A stretch of DNA of 64,000 nt. Source: Terriglobia bacterium. GTDB lineage: Bacteria; Acidobacteriota; Terriglobia; Acidiferrales; UBA7541. The stretch spans positions 1 through 64,000 of the forward strand of contig JAIQEV010000019.1 of the NCBI GenBank assembly GCA_020073585.1, given 5' to 3'. The notes under the pieces are model-generated. The model did not search any database. It was not told where the DNA came from and saw nothing but the letters and a program-made list of their open reading frames with translations. The translations under genes were made by a program, and so were the position numbers. Of the stretch, positions 51,475 through 60,869 are shown in pieces. Positions within the stretch are counted from its first letter, which is position 1, and every line of letters starts with the position of its first letter.

Positions 51475-52158
51475 TTGCGAGACGCCAACGTCGTCATTCT
51501 TACCGATGAAACCGATTTCGCGCGCCTGCTGACGGCGTGCTGGCAAGGCGAGCGCCAGATGCCGGCCCTGACCGTCCTGAGCAGCGAGCTGTGGAAGCGC
51601 CAGCAACGGCCCTCTTGCGACCTGGTGGTGATCGGGCCGCTGCGCGACGCCAACCTCGCCGCCATCCTGCACACTCTGGACTCCGTCGCGGCGGTGATTC
51701 TCTGCGTCCAGGGCGATCCGCGGGAACTCGGCGAGCTGCGCGCGCGCTATCCCCGCCTGGTGCACATTCCTTTGCGCGAAGACTGGGCCCAGACGGTCCT
51801 GCTCGTCGCCGGGGAATCCCTGCGGCGCACGGAAGCTCTGCGCCAGGCGCGGCACTCGCAGCGCGCGGCTGCCGAGAACGCCTCGCACGCCACCCTCGGC
51901 CGCTACATGCTCGACATGCGCCACAGCGTCAACAATGCCCTGACCAGCGTCCTGGGCAATGCGGAATTGCTGCTGCTCGAGCCCGGCCAGCTCAGCACTC
52001 AATCCCTCGAGCAGATCAAGACCATGCACAGCATGGCCTTGCGCATCAACGAAATCATGCAGCGATTCTCATCGCTGGCGAGCGAGATGCGGGAGACTGA
52101 GAAAGCATCTCAGGGTGAGACGGAAGCCACCCCGGCGGGGAGATCCGGGCGGCGCTGA
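51475..52158 (+). CDS. Pseudoreceiver-DHp protein without ATPase domain
   Basis: About 227 residues from a TTG at 51475 with a GGAG-type site upstream. The first ~120 residues have receiver-like topology, but the phospho-Asp position is Gly in 'CDLVVIGPLRD'. Residues ~135-205 are a DHp helical hairpin with the H-box 'MRHSVNNALTSVLGNAELLLL'. No HATPase follows, so it can at most accept or pass phosphate, or act as a dimer hub. Its 3' end contains enhancer-like site 3. Confidence 0.75.
   Translation: MRDANVVILTDETDFARLLTACWQGERQMPALTVLSSELWKRQQRPSCDLVVIGPLRDANLAAILHTLDSVAAVILCVQGDPRELGELRARYPRLVHIPLREDWAQTVLLVAGESLRRTEALRQARHSQRAAAENASHATLGRYMLDMRHSVNNALTSVLGNAELLLLEPGQLSTQSLEQIKTMHSMALRINEIMQRFSSLASEMRETEKASQGETEATPAGRSGRR
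52107..52121. promoter_or_regulatory. GTCTCA-N3-TGAGAC-type palindrome, site 3
   Basis: ATCTCAGGGTGAGAC: one mismatch to the perfect palindrome. It lies inside the end of the pseudoreceiver-DHp gene and ~150 bp before the predicted start of the cheY-cheW-mcp run. Confidence 0.55.
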
Positions 52159-52237
52159 GGGGCCGCTGCTTTCTTGTATCTCTTGTATTGTCAAGCACTT
52201 CCGAGCGATGGCACAAAACGGCGAATGAGTGCCGTCC

Positions 52238-52254
52238 CTGGTCGCCGACGTGCT
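52238..52254 (+). promoter_or_regulatory. Possible sigma-54-like promoter before cheY of System 2
   Basis: CTGGTCGCCGACGTGCT: YTGG and GTGCT with ten bases between GG and GC. The weakest of the three; start predicted near 52266, 26 bases before the GTG at 52292. Confidence 0.45.
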
Positions 52255-52291
52255 TCTCTACTGTGCGGATTTCTCTCAGGAGTTGGTGCGC

Positions 52292-52654
52292 GTGGACAAG
52301 AAAATCCTGATCGTGGACGACTCGCCGTCGCAGGTGCGCCTCATGCAGGACCTGCTGGTGCATGAGGGTTACCGCCCCGTCGGCCTGAGCGACCCGCTCA
52401 AGGTCGAGGAAACCATCACCAGCGAGCGTCCCTGCGTCATCCTCCTGGACGTGGTCATGCCCGACCGCAACGGCTTTCAACTTTGCCGCGAGCTGAAAAG
52501 CAACGCGCAGTTCCGCGGCATCCCGGTGATTCTGGTGACCTCCAAGGGCACCGCCAGCGACAAATTCTGGGGCCAGCAGCAGGGCGCGGACGATTACATC
52601 ACCAAGCCTTTTACGCGCGAAGAGCTGTTGCGCGCGGTTCGGCGGTTTGCATGA
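52292..52654 (+). CDS. CheY/PilH-like response regulator
   Basis: About 120 residues from the GTG at 52292, nine bases after AGGAG. Single receiver: 'ILIVDDSPSQVRLMQDLL', Asp in 'VILLDVVMPDRNG', switch residue in 'VILVTSKGT' and Lys in 'YITKPFTREEL'. 'FQLCRELKSN' and 'DKFWGQQQGADDYITKPF' are typical of twitching-type PilG/PilH regulators. Overlaps cheW by 4 bp. Confidence 0.92.
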   Translation: MDKKILIVDDSPSQVRLMQDLLVHEGYRPVGLSDPLKVEETITSERPCVILLDVVMPDRNGFQLCRELKSNAQFRGIPVILVTSKGTASDKFWGQQQGADDYITKPFTREELLRAVRRFA

Positions 52655-53208
52655 GCGACCTGACCAGCCATTTCGAGCAGCGCGAAGACGGCTACCAGCT
52701 CACCCCGGTATCGGGCGAAGCGGACGCTGGCGATCTGCTGGAAGCCGCCGGGCCTCTCGAGCACAGCCCGCCCGAGCAGCAGCACTGCGTCTTTCGCAGC
52801 GGACGCGAGCGCTTCTGCCTGCCGGTGCTGGACGTGGAAGAGGTGGTCGAGTTTCCGATGGTCACGCGGCTACCGCTGGGGCCCGCGTACCTGATGGGTA
52901 TTTTCAATCTGCGCGGGGCCATCGTGCCGCTGATTGATATCGCCATGACCGAAGGCCGCCGTCCGGGTCTTCTGCCCAAGCACGTGGTGGTCGCTTCGCT
53001 GCGCGGCGACGCCCATCACGAGGATGTGCGCATCGGCATCGCCGCCGACGAAGTCGTCGGCACCTATTCCGCCGCCGCCGACGCCATGCTCGAACACGCG
53101 CCGGAAAACGTGCCGCACTGTATCGGCATGCTCCGGCACGACGACCGCCTGGCGCTGATGATCGATTTGCGGCGCCTGCTCGAGGTTTTTCCGGGGCCCG
53201 CAATCTGA
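52651..53208 (+). CDS. cheW: CheW-type adaptor of System 2 (PilI-like)
   Basis: 185 residues. An N-terminal extension of ~40 residues precedes the CheW domain: '[23 protein letters not shown]', '[18 protein letters not shown]', '[19 protein letters not shown]'. Overlaps cheY by 4 bp. It should connect the mcp that follows with the hybrid CheA. Confidence 0.92.
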   Translation: MSDLTSHFEQREDGYQLTPVSGEADAGDLLEAAGPLEHSPPEQQHCVFRSGRERFCLPVLDVEEVVEFPMVTRLPLGPAYLMGIFNLRGAIVPLIDIAMTEGRRPGLLPKHVVVASLRGDAHHEDVRIGIAADEVVGTYSAAADAMLEHAPENVPHCIGMLRHDDRLALMIDLRRLLEVFPGPAI

Positions 53209-53275
53209 GCGCATTTGCACAGGGGATGGATGGCGGCCCGGGGGACGGGCGCCAATTGGGAAACTGGAGGAAGTC

Positions 53276-54718
53276 ATGAAAGGTCGTTTGAGTTCCACAA
53301 TCTGGATGCTGATCCTGTGGACCGGAGTGGCGCTGTTCGGCGTTCTGCTGCTCGCCTATCACGCGGGGCGCACCGCCGGCGGGGCCGCTATCTTCGAGTT
53401 CGGCTCCATGTCCGGGGGCGCCGGCGGGGTGGTGCTGGTCGCCGCGCTGCTGGCCCTGGGCACGACGCTGGCGCTGGCCATGCTCCTCGGCAAGCGCATC
53501 CTCACGCCGGTGCAGGATCTCGCGGAATTTTCCGAGCGCCTGGCCGTCGGCGATCCCCGCGCGCGCATCGAAGTCGCCGGCAACGACGACCTCGGCTATA
53601 TCGCGGAGAACCTCAACCGCGCCGTCCTGCGGGTCTCCAAGGCCACCTCGAATCAGGAAGCCAGTGAACTGCTGCAGCGCAGCATCACCGACCTCCTCGC
53701 GGTCATCAACCAGGTGGCCCGCGGCGACCTGACGCTGCGCGGCAAGGTCACCAACGACGCCCTCGGCAACGTGGTGGACTCCATCAACTACATGCTCGAC
53801 AACTTCTCCAAGGTCCTCGAGCGCGTGCGCAAAGCGGCCATGGAAGTCAGCGGCAGCGCCCACAACATTCTCACCGCCGCCGACGAGATGCAGGCCGGCG
53901 CCACCCAGCAGGACCAGGAAATCACCAACACCTCCTCGGCCGTGGAAGAGCTCACGGTCTCCATGAAGCAGGTGTCCAACAACGCCGAAGCCAGCGCCGA
54001 AGCCGCGCGCCGCGCCCTGGACGCCGCCGAACAGGGCAACCGCGCCGTGCGCGACACCCTCGAAGGCATGCAGCGCATCCGCGCCTCGGTGCAGGCCACC
54101 GCCAAGAAGATCAAGTCTCTCGGCGACCGCTCCCTGGAAATTTCCGAAATCATCAACGTCATTAACGACATCACCGAGCAGACCAACCTCCTGGCCCTCA
54201 ACGCCGCCATCGAGGCGGCCCGCGCCGGAGAAGCCGGCCGCGGTTTCGCGGTCGTCGCCGACGAAGTCCGCAAACTGGCCGAGCACTCGCGCAGCGCCAC
54301 CAAGGACATCGCCGCGCTCATCAAGGCCATTCAAGCCGAGACCAACGAGGCCGTGGTGGTCATGGAGGAAGGCACCAAGGAAGTCGAAGGCGGCGCGCAG
54401 CTCGCCGATCAGGCCGGACGCGCCCTGGACGCCATTTCCAGCGTGGTCCGCCAGTCGGCCGAACTGGTCCAGGAAATTTCCCTGGCTTCCAAACAGCAGG
54501 TGCGCGGCACGGAAGGTGTCGCCCACGCCATGCAAATCATTTCCGGAATCACCCGCCAGACTTCGCAGGGCGTCCGGCAAACGGTCAGCACCGTCAGCCA
54601 GCTCGTGAAACTCAACGATCAGCTCAACGAAGCGCTGGCGCAGTTCCGCGCGCCCGGCAACAAGTCCGCCGCCGGGGAAGCCCCCGAGCCGGCAGTCCCC
54701 GCGGGCGCGTTCCGGTAA
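53276..54718 (+). CDS. PilJ-like methyl-accepting protein without a large sensor domain
   Basis: 480 residues, AGGAAG before the ATG. Two membrane helices (~9-28 and ~50-72) enclose a periplasmic loop of only ~20 residues, so there is no external sensor. HAMP-like and coiled-coil regions lead to the hairpin tip '[20 protein letters not shown]' (~300-320). The N-terminal half has '[26 protein letters not shown]', as in PilJ. It probably senses through membrane, cytoplasmic or partner cues. Confidence 0.92.
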   Translation: MKGRLSSTIWMLILWTGVALFGVLLLAYHAGRTAGGAAIFEFGSMSGGAGGVVLVAALLALGTTLALAMLLGKRILTPVQDLAEFSERLAVGDPRARIEVAGNDDLGYIAENLNRAVLRVSKATSNQEASELLQRSITDLLAVINQVARGDLTLRGKVTNDALGNVVDSINYMLDNFSKVLERVRKAAMEVSGSAHNILTAADEMQAGATQQDQEITNTSSAVEELTVSMKQVSNNAEASAEAARRALDAAEQGNRAVRDTLEGMQRIRASVQATAKKIKSLGDRSLEISEIINVINDITEQTNLLALNAAIEAARAGEAGRGFAVVADEVRKLAEHSRSATKDIAALIKAIQAETNEAVVVMEEGTKEVEGGAQLADQAGRALDAISSVVRQSAELVQEISLASKQQVRGTEGVAHAMQIISGITRQTSQGVRQTVSTVSQLVKLNDQLNEALAQFRAPGNKSAAGEAPEPAVPAGAFR

Positions 54719-54769
54719 AACAACAACCCCCTGCCCTGGTGAGGAAGCCAGCGCGGAAACGTGCCGACC

Positions 54770-55654
54770 ATGACCGAACACCAGAATCCGACGCCGGAAT
54801 TGACGGACCACGAGCTGTCCGAGATCCGCTTGCTGATCGAGGAACGCACCGGGATCCATTTCGACGCCTCGCGCCTGCGCTTCGTCTCCCTCCGCGTGCG
54901 CGAACAGATGCAGCACAAGGGCTTTGCCCGCGGTTCCGACCTGCTGCGGGCCGCGCGCCGCTCCAACGTGGAATACGAGGGGCTGCTCGAGCGCCTGCTC
55001 ACCCAGGAAACCTCCTTCTTCCGCTATCCCGCGGTGTACGACGCGCTGCGCAAGCGCGTCCTCCCCGAGCTGCACGTCAAGAAATTCTGGAACAATCCGC
55101 GGACCTTGCGCGTCTGGAGCGCGGGCTGTTCCACCGGCGAAGAGCCCTACTCCATCGCCATCACCATCGCCGAAACCCTCAATTCCGCGGAAGCCTGGAA
55201 CATCGAGATCATGGCCACGGACGTGGGCCGCCAGGCCCTGAAGATCGCCGAGACCGGAATCTACAACGGCCAGAGAATCGCCAGCGTCACTCCCGACCAG
55301 CTCGCGCTGCACTTCACCACCACCCCCGCGGGCTGCCAGGTAAGGCCGCGCATCCGCAAGATGGTCACCTTCGCGCAGATGAACCTGGCCTCGGCCGTCT
55401 ACATGGGCCGCATGGACCTGATCTTCTGCATGAACGTCATGATCTATTTCAGCGAAGAGCGCCGCCGCGCTCTCATCCAGCGCTTCTACGACACGCTGGA
55501 ACCCGGCGGATACCTGCTCCTCGGGCACTCCGAGTCGCTGTCCAAGATTCCCGTGAAGTTTCAGGCCATCGTGCTGAACGAATGCATTCTGTACCGCAAG
55601 CCGGCCCCGGGCGATCAGCCGCAGCCGGAGCTGGTAACGGAGGGCCGCGCGTGA
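54770..55654 (+). CDS. cheR: CheR-type methyltransferase of System 2
   Basis: About 294 residues from the ATG at 54770; a GTG at 54761 is also open. 'IRLLIEERTGIHFDASRLRF' N-domain and the SAM domain with 'VWSAGCSTGEEPYSIAI', 'DLIFCMNVMIYFSEERRRALI' and 'GYLLLGHSESL'. Overlaps the cheA start by 4 bp (GTGA). It should methylate the PilJ-like receptor. Confidence 0.94.
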   Translation: MTEHQNPTPELTDHELSEIRLLIEERTGIHFDASRLRFVSLRVREQMQHKGFARGSDLLRAARRSNVEYEGLLERLLTQETSFFRYPAVYDALRKRVLPELHVKKFWNNPRTLRVWSAGCSTGEEPYSIAITIAETLNSAEAWNIEIMATDVGRQALKIAETGIYNGQRIASVTPDQLALHFTTTPAGCQVRPRIRKMVTFAQMNLASAVYMGRMDLIFCMNVMIYFSEERRRALIQRFYDTLEPGGYLLLGHSESLSKIPVKFQAIVLNECILYRKPAPGDQPQPELVTEGRA

Positions 55655-58644
55655 GCATTCCCGAACGCGAAGCCGTCGAGCTCTTTCTCCAGGAAGCCTC
55701 GGAGCACCTGCAGTATCTGCGGGAGTACTCCAGCATTCTCGGGGAGACCGGCGTGCAGCGCGAGGACATCGAGCGCCTGTACATCGCCGCGCACACCCTC
55801 GCCGGCACCTCGGCCAGCTACGGCTTTCCGCGCTTCTCGGAAATCGCCGGGAAGCTCGCGCATATTTTCCAGTACGCGCTCAACGCCCCGCTGGGCTCGG
55901 ATCTCTACGGGCCGCTCACCGAATTCCTCTCCGACGCCATCTCCCTGCTGGAAAGCAACCTGCTGGAGATCAGCGACACCGGCAACGAGGTCTCCGACGA
56001 CATCGCGGCCTTCAAGGAGCGCTATCGCTTCGCCTTCCCCACCGAGCCGCCGCCGCTCAACCTGCAGGCCGAGACGCAACGCGAACCGGCGCCCTCCATC
56101 GCGCAGGCCTACGAAGCGGAAGAGCGCGCCGCCACCGGTTCCTATTTCGACCGCTTGCCGGCCGATGACGAGATTCCCGCGGAAATTCTGGAATTCTTCC
56201 AGCCGGAAGCGGAAGAGCATTTGCAGATCATCAGCGATTGCCTGCTGGCGCTCGAGGGCGCGCACAATCCGGAAGAGATCAACCGCCTGTTCCGCGCCAT
56301 TCACACCGTGAAGGGTTCCGCGGCGCAGGTCGGACTGCGCCGCCTGGGCGCCATCGCCCACCGCATCGAGGACCTCGTCGGGCGCCTGCGCGACGGCCTG
56401 CTCGAGTCCTCCCCCGCCGTCGTGGACGTTTGCCTGGAATCCGTGGACGTCCTGAAAAAGACCCTGCACCAGCAGTGGACCGGCGAAGCCGACATGCGCG
56501 CCGGCGTGGATGCCCTGCTCGCGCGCGTGGCCGAATTTGCTCCCGAAGAGGCCGAAGAAGACGAGGCCGCGCCGGCCGCCGCGACTCCCGCGCCCGCGGC
56601 GGAAAACACGCCCGCCGCGGCCGCCGGGACGCCGGCGCCGCGCCAGCCCAAGAAGTCCACGGCGCAGAGCCAGCACGCGGCGAAGTCCGTGCGCATTTCG
56701 CTGGGCCGCCTGGACCGCTTGATGAACAACGTCGGCGAGCTGGTGATCAACCGCACCCGCATGGTCGGCCGCGTCGGAGAGCTGCAGAAGCTCGTGGACA
56801 CCCTGGGCTTCTCGAAGGAACGCCTGCACGGCAAAGTCACCGAGTTCCAGGAAAAATACGAATTCAACCGCGTCAGCTCCGCGCGCCTGGCCACCTCCTT
56901 CCCCGGCGCCCGCGGCGGCGCGCCGTCCCCGGACCAGTTTTCCGCCTCCGCGGCGGGCGACAAGTCCTCCTTCCTCTCGGACTTCAGCGAGCTGGAAATG
57001 GACCGCTACGACGACGTCAACATCCTCTCGCGCTCCATGACCGAGATTTCCGCCGACGTGAACGAAGTGCTCTCGCAGCTCGAAGGCTTCATCGGCCGCG
57101 TCGAAGGAGACATCGACGAATTCACCAAGCTCGCGCACCGCCTGCAGGATGAAATTACCGCCGCGCGCATGGTGCCCATCGAGACGCTCTTCTCGATGCT
57201 CACCCGCGCCGTGCGCGACGCTGCCAAATCCGCCCGCAAACTCGTGGACATGGAGATGACCGGCGGAGATACCGAGCTGGACAACAACATCATTCAGCAG
57301 ATTGCCGACCCCCTGGTGCACCTGGTGCGCAACGCCGTGGCCCACGGCATCGAGTCCGCCGAGGAACGCGCCGCCGCGGGGAAACCCGAAACCGGAAAGG
57401 TCTTCCTGCGCTCGTATCATCGCGGCAATCACATCTACATCGAGGTCGGCGACGACGGCGGCGGGATCAACTACGAGCGCGTGAAGCAAAGCGCGATCGA
57501 CCGCGGGCTGGTCTCGCCGGAAACCGCGGGGCGCCTGACGGAGCGCGACCTGCGCGAGATGCTCTTCCACCCGGGCTTTTCCACGGCCTCCGCCAAGACC
57601 GAGCTGGCCGGGCGCGGGGTGGGCCTGGACGTGGTGCGCGCCAATCTCACCGCGCTCAACGGCGAAATCGAAATTCACAGCAAACAGGGCGAAGGCACGC
57701 GCTTCACCCTCAAGGTGCCTCTGACCCTGATCATCTCTCCGGCGCTTTTCGTGCGCTGCGGCACGGCCATCTTCGCGCTGCCGCTGGCCGTCGTCGAGGA
57801 GATCCGCCGCCTGCGCGCGGACGAAATCGAGGATGTCGGCGGCAAGCTGCTGACCAAGGTGCGCGACGTCGTCACCGAAGTCGTGCGCCTCGATTCCTAT
57901 CTGGGCCTGCCGCCCCTCGAGCCCATCAACGGCTATTTCCGCATGGTGGTGGCCAATACCGGCGACCGCCAGATCGGCCTGGTCATCGAAGAGGTCCTGG
58001 GCAAGGACGAAATCGTCATCAAGAACCTGGGCGAGTATCTGCGCCGCGTGAAGCTCTTCTCCGGCACCACCATCGCTCCGGACGGCAGCCTCATCCTGCT
58101 CATCGACCTCAACCGCATGATCGCCAGCGAGCCCAGCGAGCGCCGCTCCGTGCAGGTCAGCGCCAGCGCCGCGCGCGTCTTCGCGCCGGGCTCCGCGGCC
58201 ATCGCCCGCGGCTCCATCCCTTCCGACGCCATCGACCGCGTGCAGCAGGAGCGCGTGGTGGTCATCGTGGACGATTCCATCAGCGTGCGCAAATTTGTCG
58301 GGCGCATGCTGGAGAAGGCCGGCTATCGCGTGAAACTTGCCTCCGACGGCCTGGAGGCCGCCGAACTCATCGCCCAGCAGGGTTGCCACCTGGTCATCAC
58401 CGACCTGGAAATGCCGCGCATGACCGGCTACGAGCTGATGGCGCAACTGCGCCAGAGTCCTTCGACGCGGCGCATCCCGGTGATGGTCGTGACTTCGCGC
58501 GCGGGCGCCAAGCACCGCGACCGCGCCATGAAAGAAGGCGCCGTGGCCTTCCTGACCAAGCCCGTGCAGGAGGATCAGTTGATCCATGCGGTCGAGCAGT
58601 TGATTGGCGCCGATGCGCAGCAGCATGCGGTGCCGGTGGCGTGA
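55651..58644 (+). CDS. cheA: Hybrid CheA with two Hpt domains and a receiver (ChpA/PilL-like)
   Basis: 997 residues from a GTG overlapping the cheR stop. Hpt1 with His48 in 'AAHTLAGTSASYG' (Lys replaced by Ala); Hpt2 with His218 in 'AIHTVKGSAAQVG'; an Ala/Pro linker; dimerisation and HATPase ('LVRNAVAHGIESAEERAAAGKP', 'GRGVGLDVVRANL'); CheW-like; and a C-terminal receiver with Asp918 in 'LVITDLEMPRMTG' and Lys in 'FLTKPV'. This layout matches kinases of twitching or alternative chemosensory systems. It is transcribed with cheR before and cheB after. Confidence 0.94.
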   Translation: MSIPEREAVELFLQEASEHLQYLREYSSILGETGVQREDIERLYIAAHTLAGTSASYGFPRFSEIAGKLAHIFQYALNAPLGSDLYGPLTEFLSDAISLLESNLLEISDTGNEVSDDIAAFKERYRFAFPTEPPPLNLQAETQREPAPSIAQAYEAEERAATGSYFDRLPADDEIPAEILEFFQPEAEEHLQIISDCLLALEGAHNPEEINRLFRAIHTVKGSAAQVGLRRLGAIAHRIEDLVGRLRDGLLESSPAVVDVCLESVDVLKKTLHQQWTGEADMRAGVDALLARVAEFAPEEAEEDEAAPAAATPAPAAENTPAAAAGTPAPRQPKKSTAQSQHAAKSVRISLGRLDRLMNNVGELVINRTRMVGRVGELQKLVDTLGFSKERLHGKVTEFQEKYEFNRVSSARLATSFPGARGGAPSPDQFSASAAGDKSSFLSDFSELEMDRYDDVNILSRSMTEISADVNEVLSQLEGFIGRVEGDIDEFTKLAHRLQDEITAARMVPIETLFSMLTRAVRDAAKSARKLVDMEMTGGDTELDNNIIQQIADPLVHLVRNAVAHGIESAEERAAAGKPETGKVFLRSYHRGNHIYIEVGDDGGGINYERVKQSAIDRGLVSPETAGRLTERDLREMLFHPGFSTASAKTELAGRGVGLDVVRANLTALNGEIEIHSKQGEGTRFTLKVPLTLIISPALFVRCGTAIFALPLAVVEEIRRLRADEIEDVGGKLLTKVRDVVTEVVRLDSYLGLPPLEPINGYFRMVVANTGDRQIGLVIEEVLGKDEIVIKNLGEYLRRVKLFSGTTIAPDGSLILLIDLNRMIASEPSERRSVQVSASAARVFAPGSAAIARGSIPSDAIDRVQQERVVVIVDDSISVRKFVGRMLEKAGYRVKLASDGLEAAELIAQQGCHLVITDLEMPRMTGYELMAQLRQSPSTRRIPVMVVTSRAGAKHRDRAMKEGAVAFLTKPVQEDQLIHAVEQLIGADAQQHAVPVA

Positions 58645-58651
58645 ACGGACA

Positions 58652-59782
58652 ATGAGCGCAAACGCTGACAAGAAGATTCGCGTCCTGATCGTCGACGATT
58701 CCACCTTCATGCGCAAGGTGCTGGAGACCATTTTCAACGGCGAGCCGAATTTCCAGGTGATCGGCCAGTGCAAGGACGGCCAGGAAGCGGTGGCTCTGGC
58801 GGAGTCCCTGCAGCCCGATGTCATCACCATGGACATCAACATGCCGCACATGAACGGCCTGCAGGCCACCGAAAAGATCATGTCCTCGAACCCGCGGCCG
58901 ATCGTAATCGTCACCTCGGAATCGAAGGAAGGCGCCGGCGGAACGCTGCGCGCGCTGGAACTCGGCGCGATCGAATTCGTTTCCAAGCCCTCGAGCGGCA
59001 TAGACCTGGACATGAACAGCGTCAAGGAAGACCTGCTGCGCAAAACGCGCATGGCCTCCAAGGTCCGCGTGGTGCGCACGGTGGCCCGCGCGAAACCCGC
59101 ATCGGCGCCGGCCAACGGCGTAGGCGGCGCCGCAAAATTTGGGGCGGGCGCGCGGCCGGCTCTGGCGGGCTCCGCGGACCAGCGCTTTCCCGTCGTGGTC
59201 ATCGGCGCGTCCACCGGGGGGCCGGCCACGGTGATGCGTCTGGCGCCCGGCTTTACGCGCGACTTCCCTGCTGCGGTGGTCCTGGTGCTGCACATGCCGC
59301 AGGCGTTTACGACCCAGTTCGCGGCGCAGCTTGCGGAATTCACCGGCATCCGCGTGAAAGAAGCCGAACACAATGAAGCGCTGCAGACCGGCACGCTGTA
59401 CGTCTGCCCCGGCTCGAAGCACATGCGGGTCACGCCGGCGGGCCGCGTGCAACTGGACGACACCAGCGGGCGCATCAACGGCTATCTGCCGTGCATCGAC
59501 GTCACCATGGAAAGTATCGCGGCCTACGCCGGAGCGATGACCATCGGCGCGGTCCTCACCGGAATGGCCGGCGACGGCGCACAGGGCGCCAAAGCCATCC
59601 GGACGGCGCGCGGTCTGGTCCTGGCGCAGGACGAGGCCACCTCCGTGATCTTCGGCATGCCGGCGGAAGCGATCAAGCTGAACGTCGTGGACCAGGTTCT
59701 GCCGATTGACGACATTTACGGGGCCATCGAGAAGCGCGTCATCGCCCTGACCCGCGCCACGCCGGTGGGAGCGCGCGGATGA
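58652..59782 (+). CDS. cheB: Chemotaxis methylesterase CheB (System 2)
   Basis: 376 residues from the ATG at 58652. Receiver ('VLIVDDSTFMRKVL', Asp in 'VITMDINMPHMNG', Lys in 'FVSKPSS') and methylesterase with Ser in 'GASTGGPATVM', His in 'VLHMPQAFTTQF' and Asp in 'GMAGDGAQGAKA'. It begins 7 bp after cheA and overlaps the next gene by 4 bp. Confidence 0.95.
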   Translation: MSANADKKIRVLIVDDSTFMRKVLETIFNGEPNFQVIGQCKDGQEAVALAESLQPDVITMDINMPHMNGLQATEKIMSSNPRPIVIVTSESKEGAGGTLRALELGAIEFVSKPSSGIDLDMNSVKEDLLRKTRMASKVRVVRTVARAKPASAPANGVGGAAKFGAGARPALAGSADQRFPVVVIGASTGGPATVMRLAPGFTRDFPAAVVLVLHMPQAFTTQFAAQLAEFTGIRVKEAEHNEALQTGTLYVCPGSKHMRVTPAGRVQLDDTSGRINGYLPCIDVTMESIAAYAGAMTIGAVLTGMAGDGAQGAKAIRTARGLVLAQDEATSVIFGMPAEAIKLNVVDQVLPIDDIYGAIEKRVIALTRATPVGARG

Positions 59783-60393
59783 ATTTTGCGTCACAGCCTG
59801 CCGCCAAGGGCCGGGTGATCCGCCCGGAACAGATGATCCTGTTCCGCATCGGCAGCCAGCTTTTTGCCATCTCCGCCAGCGTGGTGCAGGAGATTCGCAG
59901 CGCGGACAGCATCGGCAGCGCGGCGGCGGACATACAGCAGCCGGGGCTGCGCAAGGTCCGCTCGCTCGTGCGCCGCGGGCGGCGCACGCTGTACATCGTG
60001 CATGGCGGGACGCTCTTCGGACTGCCGCCTTCGCAGGCGGCCTTGGTTTTCCTGTTCCGCAATCGCCGTGCCGCGCTGCTGGTGGATGCCATCGACCGCA
60101 TGGCGGCGATCACGCGGCTGCAAGCGGTGCCGCAGTCTTTTTGCCACGAGGAGCGCAACTGGTATCGCGGCTTCGTGGCCATGGAAAATTCCGTGATTCC
60201 GGTGGTGAATCCCGACGGCCTGCTGCTGGCGCAGGAAATCGCCCAACTGGACGCCGCCGCCGAAACCGCTTCCGCGGAAAATGCCGCAGCGGATCCGATC
60301 GGCGGGGAAAACGAATTCCCGGAGAGCGGCATTCCGGAAGACGCCGCCAGGGAATATTCCGCGGAAAACGCGGACGGGCGGAACCCGGCATGA
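59779..60393 (+). CDS. CheW-like protein with acidic tail
   Basis: 204 residues. Residues ~15-150 follow the CheW fold ('QMILFRIGSQLFAISASVVQEIRSAD', 'LVDAIDRMAAITRLQ', 'YRGFVAMENSVIPVVNPDGLL'), but the canonical N-L-R-G turn is absent ('HGGTLFGLPP'). A Glu/Ala-rich tail of ~55 residues follows. Overlaps the next gene by 4 bp. Probably a divergent adaptor. Confidence 0.8.
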   Translation: MNFASQPAAKGRVIRPEQMILFRIGSQLFAISASVVQEIRSADSIGSAAADIQQPGLRKVRSLVRRGRRTLYIVHGGTLFGLPPSQAALVFLFRNRRAALLVDAIDRMAAITRLQAVPQSFCHEERNWYRGFVAMENSVIPVVNPDGLLLAQEIAQLDAAAETASAENAAADPIGGENEFPESGIPEDAAREYSAENADGRNPA

Positions 60394-60869
60394 ACGCGAC
60401 ACTCGAAACCGGCGCGCAGTCTTTCGTGCTCCTGCGGCTCGGCGACCGGCAGTTTGCGCTGCCGGCCGAGCGCATTGCGGAGCTGGTGCCGGCGAGCCGC
60501 GTCTTCCATTTCCCGCACCACACGCCGCAACTCGAAGGCGTGATTCTGCGCCGCGGGCGCATCGTGCCGGTCTGCGACGTTTCGGAAACGCTCACCGGGC
60601 GGCGCATGTCCAGCCGCCGCCTCTATCTCCTGGCGCTGCGGCACTACGCCGCGGGCCTGGAAACCGTGGCCATCCCGGTCACCGGCGAGTGCGAGCTGAT
60701 CACCACGGAGATGACCGCCGCGGAAGGCGAGCATCCGCCGCACGTGCAGGGCTGGCTTTCCAACGCCGGAAACGTCATCGAAGTGCTGCAACTGGACCAT
60801 CTCATCCCCGGACCCGAGTTGCCGGCGACCGCGGATGGCGCCGCGCTTGCGCGGGAGGTCCGGCCATGA
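60390..60869 (+). CDS. CheW-type adaptor (second)
   Basis: 159 residues. 'FVLLRLGDRQFALPAERIAELVPAS', 'LEGVILRRGRIVPVCDVSETL' and 'VEVLQLDHLIPG'-like end define a CheW domain; the canonical NLRG becomes ILRRG. Overlaps its neighbours by 4 bp on both sides. Third CheW-type protein of System 2. Confidence 0.85.
   Translation: MNATLETGAQSFVLLRLGDRQFALPAERIAELVPASRVFHFPHHTPQLEGVILRRGRIVPVCDVSETLTGRRMSSRRLYLLALRHYAAGLETVAIPVTGECELITTEMTAAEGEHPPHVQGWLSNAGNVIEVLQLDHLIPGPELPATADGAALAREVRP

Noticed and set aside
55615-59478. A 1287-codon open frame on the minus strand opposite cheA/cheB of System 2
   Set aside because: It is a GC-rich shadow: composition is His/Gly/Arg/Ala-heavy with no domain, and the plus-strand frames encode complete CheA and CheB proteins.
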